DNA from: Pelomonas baiyunensis
GTDB taxonomy: Bacteria; Pseudomonadota; Gammaproteobacteria; Burkholderiales; Burkholderiaceae_C
Assembly: GCF_043555935.1 (NCBI RefSeq)
Contig: NZ_JBIGIB010000008.1
Span: 1-64,000 of the forward strand
DNA: 64,000 nt
Direction: 5' to 3'
The translations under genes were made by a program, and so were the position numbers. The notes under the pieces were generated by a model. The model was not told where the DNA came from, did not search any database, and was given only the letters and a program-made list of their open reading frames with translations. Positions 26,180-36,070 of this stretch are shown here, piece by piece (the stretch's first letter is position 1; each line of letters begins with the position of its first letter).

Positions 26180-26944
26180 ATGAACTTCACACGACGCTCT
26201 TGGGCCCTGGTGGCCGGCATGGGCTTGGCGGCAGCGGTGGCCAGTGGCCCGTCCGGGGCCTGGAGCTGGTCCAGCGGCGAGCGGGTGGAGGGCAACGGCG
26301 ACATCACGGCCGAGGCCCGTGACCTGCGCGGCTTCGACGCAGTGTCCATGGCCGGCGGCTTCCAAGTGGTGGTGCGGCAAGGGGCTGCCACCAAGGTGGA
26401 AGTGAAGGCCGACCGCAACCTGCTGCCGTACCTGGAGACGCGTGTCGTCGAGGGCTCGAACGGCCGCACCCTGCAGATCGAACCCCGCAAGGGCGTGCAG
26501 TTCCGCACCGGCACGACGCCGGTCATCACGCTGGAGATGCCCAGCCTGCGGGCGGTGGCGGTCGCCGGGTCGGGCTCCATCCGTGTGGAGTCGATGAAGA
26601 CCGGTCGGGTGGACGCCGCCATCGCCGGCTCGGGCGACATCCGCTTCACGCAACTGGAGGCCGAGCGCCTGGCGATGAAGATCAGCGGCAGTGGCGACAT
26701 CGTGGCCAGCGGCCGCGCCACCACCGCAGCCGTCACCATCGCCGGCAGCGGCGATGTGAAAGCCGCCGAGCTGCGCGCGGACGAGGTGAAGGTGAACATC
26801 GCCGGCAGTGGCGACGCACAAGTGCACGCCACGCAGCGGCTGAGCGTGTCGATTGCCGGCAGCGGCGACGTGCGCTACGCCGGCGACCCGGAGATCAACA
26901 GCTCCATCACCGGTGGCGGCAAGGTGCGCCGCATCGGTTCGTAA
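26180..26944 (+). CDS. Exported DUF2807 (head GIN domain) protein
   Basis: A 254-residue exported protein with a signal peptide (about 1-28). The DUF2807 beta-helix is built from repeated strands ending in GSGD/GSGS (about 130-240, at least six copies such as IAGSGDI and ISGSGDI). The family is described as putative autotransporter-like adhesin heads but has no proven function. There is no autotransporter barrel, so it is probably periplasmic or surface-associated. GGAGA is seen ahead of the ATG. Confidence 0.88.
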   Translation: MNFTRRSWALVAGMGLAAAVASGPSGAWSWSSGERVEGNGDITAEARDLRGFDAVSMAGGFQVVVRQGAATKVEVKADRNLLPYLETRVVEGSNGRTLQIEPRKGVQFRTGTTPVITLEMPSLRAVAVAGSGSIRVESMKTGRVDAAIAGSGDIRFTQLEAERLAMKISGSGDIVASGRATTAAVTIAGSGDVKAAELRADEVKVNIAGSGDAQVHATQRLSVSIAGSGDVRYAGDPEINSSITGGGKVRRIGS

Positions 26945-26973
26945 GGCCACTGCCGCCCGCCGACAATGGCGGG

Positions 26974-27696
26974 ATGCAGTGGATCGAGAAACTGCGCAGC
27001 CTGGCGGCGGACCCCGATGTCCGCCAAGGCGCGCGCGACATGGCCTCCCCCTCGCTCGGGTTGGCTGCCTGGGGGTTGGTGACGGGTGTGGCCATGGTGA
27101 AGAGCGGCCTGCCGCTGCACCTGGCCTTCGGCATGTCGCTGCTGGTGTTTGCGGGCAGCGCCCAGCTCACCGCCTTGCCCTTGATTGCGCACAACGCGCC
27201 GCTGTGGGTGCTGCTGGCCACGGCGTTCTGCGTGAACCTGCGCTTCATCATCTTCAGCGCGCAGTGGCGGCAGTACATCGGCCACCTGCCGCGCTGGCGA
27301 CGGTTGCTGCACGGCTACGTGGCGGCCGACCTGAACTTCGTCTACTTCGTGAAGCGCTACCCCGACCCGGCGCCGCAGCCCGGGCAGGAGCGCTATTTCT
27401 GGGGCGGCGTGGCCGTGAACTGGACGACCTGGCAGGTGTGTTCGTTCACCGGCATCCTGCTGGCCGATCGCATTCCCACCGAGTGGGGTCTGGACTTCGC
27501 CGGCGTGCTGGCGCTGCTGGGCTTGTCGTACGCGCTGCTGACCGAGCGGCTGCTGTGGTGGGTGGCCGTGACGGCGGCGGCGGTGTCCATCGCCACCTAC
27601 AACCTGCCGCTCAAGCTCAACATCCTGTGCGCCATCCTGGCCGCAGGGGCGGTGGGCTGGTGGTTGGATTCGCGCCGCACCCGGGGGCAGGCATGA
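26974..27696 (+). CDS. azlC: AzlC family branched-chain amino acid exporter, large subunit
   Basis: A 240-residue inner-membrane protein with about seven hydrophobic segments. The MSLLVFAGSAQLTALPL motif and NLRFIIFSA are characteristic of AzlC. AzlC with AzlD exports branched-chain amino acids or analogues, and some family members export other amino acids. The 3' end overlaps azlD by 4 bp. Confidence 0.9.
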   Translation: MQWIEKLRSLAADPDVRQGARDMASPSLGLAAWGLVTGVAMVKSGLPLHLAFGMSLLVFAGSAQLTALPLIAHNAPLWVLLATAFCVNLRFIIFSAQWRQYIGHLPRWRRLLHGYVAADLNFVYFVKRYPDPAPQPGQERYFWGGVAVNWTTWQVCSFTGILLADRIPTEWGLDFAGVLALLGLSYALLTERLLWWVAVTAAAVSIATYNLPLKLNILCAILAAGAVGWWLDSRRTRGQA

Positions 27697-28022
27697 GCGA
27701 AGTCTGGACCTGGATCGCCCTGGTCGGGCTGGCCGGCATCACCGTGCTGACGCGGGGCTTCTTCATGATCGCCGAGCGGCCGCTGCCGATTCCGGGCTGG
27801 CTGCGCGAGGTGCTGAAGGTGGCGCCACTGGCCGCCTTGGTGGCGGTGGTGGCGCCGCAGGTGTTCATGACGCAAGGGCATGTCATCACCACCTGGCAAG
27901 ACCCGCGCTGGCCCGGCGCGGTGGCGGCCTCGTGCTACTTCTTCTGGCGCCGGGGCATCCTGGGCACCATCCTGGTGGGCATGGCGGTGATGCTGACGCT
28001 CAAGCTCGGTCTGCACTGGTAA
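27693..28022 (+). CDS. azlD: AzlD family transporter small subunit
   Basis: A 109-residue protein with four predicted TM helices, beginning MSEVWTWIALVGLAGITVLTR and containing the family's LKVAPLAALVAVVAPQV region. Its ATG overlaps the azlC stop (ATGA), implying translational coupling. It completes the two-part exporter. Confidence 0.9.
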   Translation: MSEVWTWIALVGLAGITVLTRGFFMIAERPLPIPGWLREVLKVAPLAALVAVVAPQVFMTQGHVITTWQDPRWPGAVAASCYFFWRRGILGTILVGMAVMLTLKLGLHW

Positions 28023-28082
28023 CCCGGCCGGAACGGGGCGGGGCGAGAATGCCGGCAGTTTTCTCAACTGCACCGCCCGACC

Positions 28083-29276
28083 ATGAACGTCATTCGCTTT
28101 TCTGACCTGATCGCCGCCGGCAAGGTGGCGGGCCAACGCGTCTTCATCCGTGCCGACTTGAACGTGCCGCAGGACGACGACGGCCGCATCACCGAAGACA
28201 CCCGCATCCGTGCCTCGCTGCCGGCCATCCGGGCCGCGCTGGACGCGGGCGCAGCGGTCATGGTCACCTCGCACCTCGGTCGCCCGACCGAAGGTGAGTT
28301 CAAGCCCGAAGACTCGCTGGCCCCGGTGGCCGCGCGCATGGCCGAGCTGCTGGGCCGCCCGGTGCCGTTGAAGGCGAACTGGGTGGACGGCGTGGACGTG
28401 GCCCCGGGCGAGCTGGTGCTGCTGGAGAACTGCCGCGTCAACAAGGGCGAGAAGAAGTGCAGCGACGAGCTGTCGCAAAAGCTCGCCGCGCTGTGCGACA
28501 TCTTTGTGCACGACGCCTTCGGCACCGCCCACCGCGCGGAAGCCACCACCTACGGCATCGCCAAGTTCGCCAAGATCGCTTGCGCCGGCCCGCTGCTGGC
28601 GGCCGAGATCGACGCCATCTCCAAGGCGCTGGCCAACCCGAAGCGCCCGCTGGTAGCCATCGTGGCTGGCTCCAAGGTGTCGACCAAGCTGACCATCCTG
28701 CAAAGCCTGTCCAAGAACGTCGACGGCCTGATCGTGGGCGGCGGCATCGCCAACACCTTCATGCTGGCCGCCGGCCTGAAGATCGGCAAGAGCCTGGCCG
28801 AGCCGGATCTGGTGGATCAGGCCAAGGCCGTGATCGACGCCATGGCCGCCCGCGGCGCGGCGGTGCCCATCCCGGTGGATGTGGTCACCGCCAAGACCTT
28901 TGCCGCTGACGCGCCGGCCACGGTCAAGGCCGCCACCGACGTGGCCGACGACGACCTGATCCTGGACATCGGCCCGCAGACGGCCGCCCAGCTGGCCGCG
29001 CAGCTCAAGGCTGCCGGCACCATCGTGTGGAACGGCCCGGTGGGCGTGTTCGAGTTCGACGCCTTTGCCCATGGCACCGAGACGCTGGCGCGCGCGATTG
29101 CCGACAGCAGCGCCTTCAGCATCGCCGGCGGTGGCGACACGCTGGCCGCGATCGCCAAGTACGGCATCGAGAAGGACGTGGGCTACATCTCCACCGGCGG
29201 CGGCGCCTTCCTCGAAGTGCTGGAAGGCAAGACGCTGCCGGCGTTTGAGATCCTGACCCAGCGCGCGGCCGGTTGA
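28083..29276 (+). CDS. pgk: Phosphoglycerate kinase
   Basis: A 397-residue cytoplasmic glycolytic enzyme. The N-domain contains RADLNVPQ and the substrate-binding HLGRPTEG. The hinge and C-domain carry AGSKVSTKL, WNGPVGVFE and the nucleotide-binding GGGDTLAA. Length and motifs are standard. It forms a single-gene unit between azlD (60 bp upstream) and a GGDEF gene. The neighbouring gap/fba genes of a typical glycolytic operon are absent. Confidence 0.97.
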   Translation: MNVIRFSDLIAAGKVAGQRVFIRADLNVPQDDDGRITEDTRIRASLPAIRAALDAGAAVMVTSHLGRPTEGEFKPEDSLAPVAARMAELLGRPVPLKANWVDGVDVAPGELVLLENCRVNKGEKKCSDELSQKLAALCDIFVHDAFGTAHRAEATTYGIAKFAKIACAGPLLAAEIDAISKALANPKRPLVAIVAGSKVSTKLTILQSLSKNVDGLIVGGGIANTFMLAAGLKIGKSLAEPDLVDQAKAVIDAMAARGAAVPIPVDVVTAKTFAADAPATVKAATDVADDDLILDIGPQTAAQLAAQLKAAGTIVWNGPVGVFEFDAFAHGTETLARAIADSSAFSIAGGGDTLAAIAKYGIEKDVGYISTGGGAFLEVLEGKTLPAFEILTQRAAG

Positions 29277-29376
29277 GCCGCCACCTCGGCGCCGGCCCCG
29301 GCCGCGCCGAGGAATTCACGCGCCGTCGGGTCTGTCCCCGGTGGCCCGGCCCACCCCGCCGCGCACAATCCCCGCC

Positions 29377-30636
29377 ATGGTTCTTCGCTGGCTGCTGGCC
29401 CTGCTCATTGTTGCGACCGGGGTGGGGCTGTATGCCAACGAGCACTGGACGACCCGGGTGCTGGCCCTGGACGGCATCGAGCCCGCCCAGCGTCTGCAGG
29501 CGGCGGACGATCACGGCAGCGGCGGCTCCAGCGAGGCGCGCTTGCTGCCGCGCCCGGCGGGCGGCCCCATCACCCTCGACTGCGACATCCGCCCCGGCTT
29601 CGATTGGCCGTTTTGTGAATTGCAGGTCGAGTTCCCCGAAGGCGACCTGGACCTGCGCAGCTTCAGCCACTTGAAGCTGTGGCTGACGGTGGACGGCCCG
29701 ACGCTGGACCACAGCCCGCCGCAGGTGCGGGTGTTCCTGCGCAGCTTTCACCCGCAGTTCTCCGGCAACGGCGCGGTGGTGGACCTCAAGCCCCACGAAG
29801 TCATCTTTGCGCCGAACGACCAGGCCCAGCCGGTGCAGTTGCGGCTGGCGCAGTTCATGGTGAGTTCCTGGTGGGCGCAAAGCCACCCGCTGCCCGTGCC
29901 CTTGATGGGCCCGCAGCTCGACCGGGTGCGGGTCATCAGCTTCAGCACCGGCGGCCAGGCGGCGCCCGGCCGCCACCAGATTCGCCTGGAGCGGGCCGAG
30001 TTCGTCGGCAACTGGATCGCACCCGAGACCTTCCGGCTGGGGCTGGTGGGGCTGTGGATGGTCAGTCTGCTGGCCTATCTGGTGTGGGACGGCTGGATGG
30101 CCCGGCGGCGGCTGCAGATGTCGGTGCAGCGGTCGCGCCGGCTGGCCAAGATGGCCCTGCGCGACCCGCTCACCCGCGTGGCCAACCGCGACGGGCTGCA
30201 GCGTGCGCTGGAGTTGCTGCAGCAGGTGCAGGGCGAGCTGGGTTTCCCGCTGTCCGTGGTGTTCCTGGACGCGGACCATTTCAAGCGCATCAACGACACC
30301 TACGGTCACGACGTGGGCGACCAGGTGCTGGTGACGCTGGCGCAGACGCTGAAGCGCAACCTGCCGCGAGACGATCTGCTGGCCCGCTGGGGCGGGGAGG
30401 AGTTCGTCATCGCCATGCCGCAAACGCCTCTGGCAGAAGCCGTGGCGGTGGCCGAGCGGCTGCGGCATGTGTTCGCCCGTACGTTGTGGCCGGCCGGCTT
30501 GAAGGTCACGGCCAGCTGGGGCGTGGCCCAGGCTTCGGGACCGGCGGAGGTGGAGGCCGCGCTTCGCGAAGCCGACCAGGCCATGTACCGGGCCAAAGCC
30601 GCCGGGCGCGACCGCGTGATATCGGGTTCTGCATAG
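29377..30636 (+). CDS. Membrane GGDEF protein (probable diguanylate cyclase)
   Basis: A 419-residue protein with TM1 at about 3-20, a periplasmic beta-rich sensor without a recognised family (about 25-215), TM2 at about 225-245 and a GGDEF domain (255-419). The active-site motif is GGEEF (339-343), with DADHFKRINDTYGHD upstream. The position of the inhibitory site reads PRDD rather than RxxD, so product feedback may be weak. The start at 29377 gives a clean N-terminal anchor; the frame is open 36 bp further upstream from a GTG. Confidence 0.9.
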   Translation: MVLRWLLALLIVATGVGLYANEHWTTRVLALDGIEPAQRLQAADDHGSGGSSEARLLPRPAGGPITLDCDIRPGFDWPFCELQVEFPEGDLDLRSFSHLKLWLTVDGPTLDHSPPQVRVFLRSFHPQFSGNGAVVDLKPHEVIFAPNDQAQPVQLRLAQFMVSSWWAQSHPLPVPLMGPQLDRVRVISFSTGGQAAPGRHQIRLERAEFVGNWIAPETFRLGLVGLWMVSLLAYLVWDGWMARRRLQMSVQRSRRLAKMALRDPLTRVANRDGLQRALELLQQVQGELGFPLSVVFLDADHFKRINDTYGHDVGDQVLVTLAQTLKRNLPRDDLLARWGGEEFVIAMPQTPLAEAVAVAERLRHVFARTLWPAGLKVTASWGVAQASGPAEVEAALREADQAMYRAKAAGRDRVISGSA

Positions 30637-30712
30637 ATCGCCAGCAAACCGGCATCAGGCGGCGCTGAAACGCGGCGTAATCTCGCGGGTTCCCTTCTGG
30701 AGACCCGTCCCC

Positions 30713-33040
30713 ATGGAAAAGAACAACGCCCCTTTGTCGCCTGCGGAAGCGGCCCTGCGCGACGCCGCGCTCGACTACCACCGCGCCCCGACGCGGGGCA
30801 AGATTTCCGTCACGCCCACCAAGGCCTTGAGCAACCAGCGTGACCTGTCGCTGGCCTACTCGCCCGGCGTGGCCTACGCGTGCCTTGCGATCGAAGAAGA
30901 CCCGAGCCTGGCGGCCGACTACACCTCGCGCGCCAACCTCGTGGGCGTCATCACCAACGGCACGGCGGTGCTGGGGCTGGGCGACATCGGCCCGCTGGCG
31001 GGCAAGCCGGTGATGGAAGGCAAGGGCTGCTTGTTCAAGAAGTTCGCCGGCATCGATGTGTTCGACATCGAGCTCGCCGAGCGCGACCCGGACAAGCTCA
31101 TCGACATCATTGCCGCGATGGAGCCGACGCTGGGCGGCATCAACCTCGAAGACATCAAGGCGCCCGAGTGCTTCTACATCGAGCGTGAGCTGTCCAAGCG
31201 GATGAGCATCCCCGTCTTCCACGACGACCAGCACGGCACGGCCATCATCTCGTCGGCCGCGCTGCTCAACGGGCTGGAGTTGGTGGGCAAGGACATCGGC
31301 GCCGTGAAGGTGGCGGTGTCGGGCGCCGGCGCGGCGGCCATTGCCTGCCTGGACGTGATGGTGGGCCTGGGCGTGAAGCGCGAGCATGTGTTCGTGTGCG
31401 ACTCGCGCGGCGTGATCCAGAGCGAGCGTGAAGACGCCAAGGCGGGCAAGCTCGACGAGTCCAAGCAACGCTATTGCCAGACCACGCCAGCGCGCACGCT
31501 GGCGGACGTGGTGAACGGGGCCGACGTCTTCCTGGGCTGCTCGGCTGCGGGCGTGTTGACCGCCGAGATGGTCAAGACCATGGCGGCCCAGCCCATCATC
31601 CTGGCGCTGGCCAACCCCGAGCCCGAAATCCGGCCCGAGTTGGCCAAGGCGGCGCGGCCGGACTGCATCATCGCCACGGGCCGGTCTGACTACCCCAACC
31701 AGGTCAACAACGTCCTGTGCTTCCCGTACATCTTCCGCGGCGCGCTGGACTGCGGCGCCACCAAGATCACCGAGGGCATGAAGCTGGCCTGCGTGCGTGA
31801 AATTGCCGCGCTGGCCAAGGCCGAGACGAGTGACGAGGTGGCCGCCGCCTACGCCGGCCAGGAGCTGGCCTTCGGCCCCGAGTACCTGATCCCGAAGCCA
31901 TTCGACGCGCGGCTGATCCTGCGCATCGCACCTGCCGTGGCCGCGGCGGCGGCGGCCGATGGCGTGGCCACGCGGCCCGTGGAAGACCTCGCCGCCTACC
32001 GCCAGTCGCTGGAGCGTTTCGTCTACCAGACCGGCATGTTCATGCGTCCGGTGTTCACGGCGGCCAAGGCCGAGCGCGCCCGCGTCATCTACGCCGAGGG
32101 TGAGGACGAGCGCGTGCTGCGCGCGGTGCAGGTGGCACTGGATGAGGGTCTGTGCCGCCCGACGCTGATCGGCCGCCCGGCGGTGCTGCAGTCGCGCATC
32201 CAGCGCGCCGGCCTGCGCCTGAAGCTGGGCGAGGATGTGGCCGTCATCGACCCCGAAGACGACCCGCGCTTCCGCCAGTACTGGGAGGCGTACCACGCGC
32301 GCATGAAGCGCAACGGCGTGACGCCGGAGATGGCCAAGTCGGCCGTGCGCCGCTCCAACACCGCCATCGGGGCGCTGGCCATCGAGCTGGGCGATGCCGA
32401 CGCCATGATCTGCGGCCTGGTCGGCAAGTTCGATCGCCATCTGGAGCAGGTGCGTGACCTGGTGGGCCTGGCCCCCGGTGCGCGCCAGTTCGCGGCAATG
32501 AACGCGCTGATGTTGGAGCAGATGACGCTGTTCATCACCGACACCTTCGTGAACGACAGCCCCACCGCCGAAGAGCTGGCCGACATCGCCGCCATGGCGG
32601 CCGAGGAGGTGCGCCGCTTTGGCCTGCCGCCCAAGCTGGCCTTCGTCAGCCACTCGATGTTCGGTTCCAGCACGCGGCCCTCGGCCGTGAAGATGCGCCG
32701 CGCGCACGAGCTGTTCGCCGCCGCCCACCCCGAGGTGGAGTGCGACGGCGAGATGCACGGTGACGCGGCCCTGTCGGAGAGCGTGCGCCAGGCCTTCCTG
32801 CCCGACAGCAAGCTCACGGGGGCGGCCAACCTGCTGGTGCTGCCCACGCTGGACGCAGCCAACATCCTGTTCAACGTGCTGAAGATCAGCTCGGGTCAGG
32901 GCGTGACGGTCGGCCCTGTGCTGCTGGGCACGGCCAAGCCGGTGCACATCCTGACGCCGTCAGCCACGGTGCGCCGCATCGTCAACATGACGGCTCTGGC
33001 GGTGGCCGACGTGCGGGAAGCGCGGCTCGCGCAGGGCTGA
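30713..33040 (+). CDS. maeB: NADP-dependent malic enzyme with phosphotransacetylase-like domain
   Basis: A 775-residue MaeB-type enzyme converting malate to pyruvate, CO2 and NADPH. It has a malic-enzyme N-terminal domain (about 20-165, with SLAYSPGVA), an NAD(P)-binding domain (165-400, GAGAAAIACL) and a C-terminal PTA-like domain (about 440-770), which in this family has a regulatory rather than catalytic role. The 3' end overlaps the convergent DMT transporter gene by 59 bp. Confidence 0.95.
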   Translation: MEKNNAPLSPAEAALRDAALDYHRAPTRGKISVTPTKALSNQRDLSLAYSPGVAYACLAIEEDPSLAADYTSRANLVGVITNGTAVLGLGDIGPLAGKPVMEGKGCLFKKFAGIDVFDIELAERDPDKLIDIIAAMEPTLGGINLEDIKAPECFYIERELSKRMSIPVFHDDQHGTAIISSAALLNGLELVGKDIGAVKVAVSGAGAAAIACLDVMVGLGVKREHVFVCDSRGVIQSEREDAKAGKLDESKQRYCQTTPARTLADVVNGADVFLGCSAAGVLTAEMVKTMAAQPIILALANPEPEIRPELAKAARPDCIIATGRSDYPNQVNNVLCFPYIFRGALDCGATKITEGMKLACVREIAALAKAETSDEVAAAYAGQELAFGPEYLIPKPFDARLILRIAPAVAAAAAADGVATRPVEDLAAYRQSLERFVYQTGMFMRPVFTAAKAERARVIYAEGEDERVLRAVQVALDEGLCRPTLIGRPAVLQSRIQRAGLRLKLGEDVAVIDPEDDPRFRQYWEAYHARMKRNGVTPEMAKSAVRRSNTAIGALAIELGDADAMICGLVGKFDRHLEQVRDLVGLAPGARQFAAMNALMLEQMTLFITDTFVNDSPTAEELADIAAMAAEEVRRFGLPPKLAFVSHSMFGSSTRPSAVKMRRAHELFAAAHPEVECDGEMHGDAALSESVRQAFLPDSKLTGAANLLVLPTLDAANILFNVLKISSGQGVTVGPVLLGTAKPVHILTPSATVRRIVNMTALAVADVREARLAQG

Positions 33041-33959
33041 ACTGCGCCAGGGCGACGCCGCTCAAGATGACAGCGGCGCCCAACAGCTTGTGGGCGCTGA
33101 ACTGCTCGCCGCCCCAGGCCCAGGCCGTGAAGCCGGCGATCAACGGCATCAGGTAGATGAGCGGCGCCGTGCGGGCCACGCCGTGCCGCTCGTTGGCCCA
33201 GCCCCAGGCCAGCCAGCCGATGAAGCCGCCGCCGGCCACCTGCCACAGCAGGCCGCCCCACACCCAACTGGGTTGGGCGGCCCAGTCGAGTGCGTGCAGG
33301 GCCGGCGCGCACCACAGCAGCATGGGCCCGGTGCACACCAGGCTGCCGTAGCCCAGCACGGTCACGCCGCCGTGGTGCTGGATGAGCGGCTTGGCGGCCA
33401 CCGTGTAGTAGCTGAACAAGGCCGCGGCCACCAGCAGCGTCAGGTCGCCCAGCGAGGCCTGCCAGTGCGCGCCGAGCAGTTTGTCGGACGTGAACACCAG
33501 CGCGCCGAGGGCCGCGGTGGCCACGCCGGCCACCTGGCCGCGCGACAGCCGCTCCACGCCGCTGCACCGCAGGATCAGCAGCGTGAACACCGGCCCGCAG
33601 GCCAGCAGCACGCTGGCGCTGAACGCGGTGGAGCCTTGCATACCGTAGGCCGCCAGCAGCAGGTGCAGGCCCTGGCCCACCAGCGTCAGCCGCACCAGCG
33701 GCCACACCTCGCTGCGGTCCAGCCGCGGCCAGTGGCGGCCGAAGCGCCAGCACAGCAGGGCCACAGCGCAGAACGGCACCAGCAGGTAGCGCAGCCCCAG
33801 AAACCCCACCGGCCCGACTTGGCCGAACAGCGCCTTTTGCAGCGGGAAGTTGACGCCCCAGGTCAGCACCACGCCGAGTGCCGCAAGCAGCGGTGCGGTG
33901 GCTGCTGTGGGCGCGGGGGGGGACGGCGTGGCGGGTGGGGTGGCGGTGCGGTCCGACAT
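32982..33959 (-). CDS. EamA/DMT family permease
   Basis: A 325-residue inner-membrane transporter with ten predicted TM helices arranged as two EamA repeats (about 25-155 and 170-300). The N-terminus is a Pro/Thr/Ala-rich tail of about 20 residues. The substrate is unknown; family members export amino acids, nucleotide-related metabolites or drugs. Its last 19 codons lie inside the end of maeB on the opposite strand. Confidence 0.88.
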   Translation of the reverse strand: MSDRTATPPATPSPPAPTAATAPLLAALGVVLTWGVNFPLQKALFGQVGPVGFLGLRYLLVPFCAVALLCWRFGRHWPRLDRSEVWPLVRLTLVGQGLHLLLAAYGMQGSTAFSASVLLACGPVFTLLILRCSGVERLSRGQVAGVATAALGALVFTSDKLLGAHWQASLGDLTLLVAAALFSYYTVAAKPLIQHHGGVTVLGYGSLVCTGPMLLWCAPALHALDWAAQPSWVWGGLLWQVAGGGFIGWLAWGWANERHGVARTAPLIYLMPLIAGFTAWAWGGEQFSAHKLLGAAVILSGVALAQFSPARAALPARRPPPEPSC

Positions 33960-34045
33960 GCGGGGCAGGGCGGGTTCTGAAGCCAGAATTGTCCCGGCCG
34001 ATCGGCCCCCAGCCGAAAGCCACCGTGAACCTCGCCTGAAACCTG

Positions 34046-34528
34046 ATGAATCCCGACCTCACCTGTCACCTCGCGCCGCTGGACCCGGAACACCCGCAGG
34101 CGCAAGCACTCATGGCCCTGTCCGAGGCCTACATGGGGGCGCTGTACCCGGCCGAGAGCAACCATTTCGAACCGCCGTCGGGCCTGCGTGAACCGCACGG
34201 TCTGTTCCTGGGCGCGTGGTGCGGCGATGCGCTGTTGGGCTGCGGCGGCGTGAAGTTCCACGCACCGCAATCGGTGCCGGCGTACGGTGAAATCAAGCGC
34301 CTGTTCGTGCTGGAGCAGGCCCGCGGCCGGGGGCTGGCCCAGCAGTTGATGGCGCAGCTGGAAGCGCAGTTGGTGGCGCGCGGCGTGGGCTGGGCACGGC
34401 TGGAAACCGGCATCCACCAGCCCGAAGCCATCGGTCTGTACCGGCGCCTGGGCTACGCCGAGTGCGGGCCCTTCGGTGGCTACCAACCGGACCCTTTGAG
34501 CCTCTTCATGGAGAAGCGCCTGGCCTGA
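34046..34528 (+). CDS. GNAT family N-acetyltransferase
   Basis: A 160-residue cytoplasmic acetyltransferase. The acetyl-CoA loop is Q-A-R-G-R-G-L-A (about 91-98), preceded by the EIKRLFVL strand and followed by QLEAQLVARGVGWARLETG. The GLYRRLGYAECGPFGGY end matches the family. The substrate is unknown. It is divergent from the DMT gene (86 bp) and 66 bp ahead of pyk. Confidence 0.9.
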   Translation: MNPDLTCHLAPLDPEHPQAQALMALSEAYMGALYPAESNHFEPPSGLREPHGLFLGAWCGDALLGCGGVKFHAPQSVPAYGEIKRLFVLEQARGRGLAQQLMAQLEAQLVARGVGWARLETGIHQPEAIGLYRRLGYAECGPFGGYQPDPLSLFMEKRLA

Positions 34529-34594
34529 AACGCCGAGAAACTTCGGCGGGCCCTGGCGGCTCATAATTCCTCGCCCTATCAGCAGAGACAAGCC

Positions 34595-36025
34595 ATGACC
34601 CGCGCCACCAAGATCGTCGCCACCCTCGGCCCCGCTTCCAACACGCCGGAGGTGCTGGAACAGATGATCCGCGCCGGTGTCGACGTCGTTCGCTTGAACT
34701 TCTCGCACGGCAAGGCGCAAGACCACATCGACCGCGCCACCATGGTTCGCGAGGCGGCCGCCCGCGTGGGCAAGTCGGTGGCCATCATGGCCGACCTGCA
34801 AGGCCCCAAGATCCGCGTCGGCAAGTTCGAGAACAACAAGATCGAACTCATCCCCGGCGCTCGGTTCATCCTCGACGCCGACCGCACCGAGCTGGGCAAC
34901 CAAGACATCGCGAGCCTCGACTACAAGGAACTGCCGCGCGATGTGAAGCCCGGCGACACCCTGCTGCTCAACGACGGCCTGCTGGTGCTGACCGTGGAAG
35001 CCGTGCGCGGCGCCCAGGTGCACACCATCGTCAAGCTGGGCGGCGAGCTGTCCAACAACAAGGGCATCAACAAGCAGGGCGGCGGCCTCACCGCCCCGGC
35101 GCTGACCGGCAAGGACATGGAAGACATCAAGACCGCGATGTCCTTCCAGTGCGAGTACCTGGCCGTGAGCTTCCCCAAGAACGCGACCGACATGGAGATG
35201 GCGCGTCAGCTGGCCAACGTGGCCGGCGAGCCCTACCGCCACAAGCCGGCCATGATCGCCAAGATCGAGCGCTACGAGGCCATCCCGCACCTGGAAGCCA
35301 TCCTGAAGGCGTCCGACGGCATCATGGTGGCCCGTGGCGACCTGGCCGTGGAAGTGGGCAACGCTGCGGTGCCGGCACTGCAAAAGCGCATGATCAAGAT
35401 GGCGCGTGAGCTGGACAAGGTGTCCATCACCGCCACGCAGATGATGGAGTCCATGATCGTGAACCCGGTGCCCACGCGCGCCGAGGTGTCCGACGTGGCC
35501 AACGCCGTGCTGGACGGCACTGACGCCGTGATGCTGTCGGCCGAAACCGCCGCGGGCAAGTACCCGGTCGAGACCATCGAGCAGATGGCCAACATCGCCG
35601 TGGAAGCCGAGCGCGCCGAGTTCGTGACGCTGGACACCGACTTCGCCGGCCGCCAGTTCGGCCGCATCGACCAGTCCATCGCCATGGGCGCCCTGTTCAC
35701 GGCGCACCACCTGGGTTGCAAGGCCATCCTCGCGCTGACCGAGTCGGGCTCCACCGCGCTGTGGATGAGCCGTCACCGCATCAACGTGCCCATCTTCGGC
35801 CTGACCACGCAGCCCATCAGCCAGCGCAAGATGGCGCTGTACCGCAACGTCACGCCGCTGCTGATGGACAAGTTCGACGACCGCGACGCCGCCCTGGCTG
35901 CGGCCGAGAAGATCCTGGTGGCGCGCGGCGTGCTGATGCCCGGCGACACCTATGCCATCACGTGCGGCGAGCCCATGGGCTACCCGGGCGGCACCAACAT
36001 GCTGAAGGTCTGCCGCGTCGCCTGA
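34595..36025 (+). CDS. pyk: Pyruvate kinase
   Basis: A 476-residue cytoplasmic enzyme turning phosphoenolpyruvate and ADP into pyruvate and ATP. It begins TKIVATLGPAS and contains the catalytic segment MIAKIERYEAI, the metal site MVARGDLAVE and the TATQMMESM loop. The C-terminal allosteric domain ends GTNMLKVCRV. Length and motifs are standard for the bacterial type II enzyme. Confidence 0.97.
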   Translation: MTRATKIVATLGPASNTPEVLEQMIRAGVDVVRLNFSHGKAQDHIDRATMVREAAARVGKSVAIMADLQGPKIRVGKFENNKIELIPGARFILDADRTELGNQDIASLDYKELPRDVKPGDTLLLNDGLLVLTVEAVRGAQVHTIVKLGGELSNNKGINKQGGGLTAPALTGKDMEDIKTAMSFQCEYLAVSFPKNATDMEMARQLANVAGEPYRHKPAMIAKIERYEAIPHLEAILKASDGIMVARGDLAVEVGNAAVPALQKRMIKMARELDKVSITATQMMESMIVNPVPTRAEVSDVANAVLDGTDAVMLSAETAAGKYPVETIEQMANIAVEAERAEFVTLDTDFAGRQFGRIDQSIAMGALFTAHHLGCKAILALTESGSTALWMSRHRINVPIFGLTTQPISQRKMALYRNVTPLLMDKFDDRDAALAAAEKILVARGVLMPGDTYAITCGEPMGYPGGTNMLKVCRVA

Positions 36026-36040
36026 CGTTGGGGGCTTGAT

Positions 36041-36058
36041 GCCCGGCGCGAGCCGGGC
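36041..36058. terminator. Possible terminator hairpin between pyk and the globin gene
   Basis: A 7-bp GC stem (gcccggc / gccgggc) with a GCGA tetraloop lies between two convergent genes. It lacks a T-run on either side, so it would be a weak or Rho-assisted terminator or just an RNA 3' end protector. Confidence 0.4.
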
Positions 36059-36070
36059 GGGTGCGGGGCC

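Noticed and set aside
26540..26940. Short repeated DNA motif (ggcagtggcgac-like) as a possible regulatory repeat
   Set aside because: It is explained by the repeated GSGD turns of the DUF2807 beta-helix encoded there.
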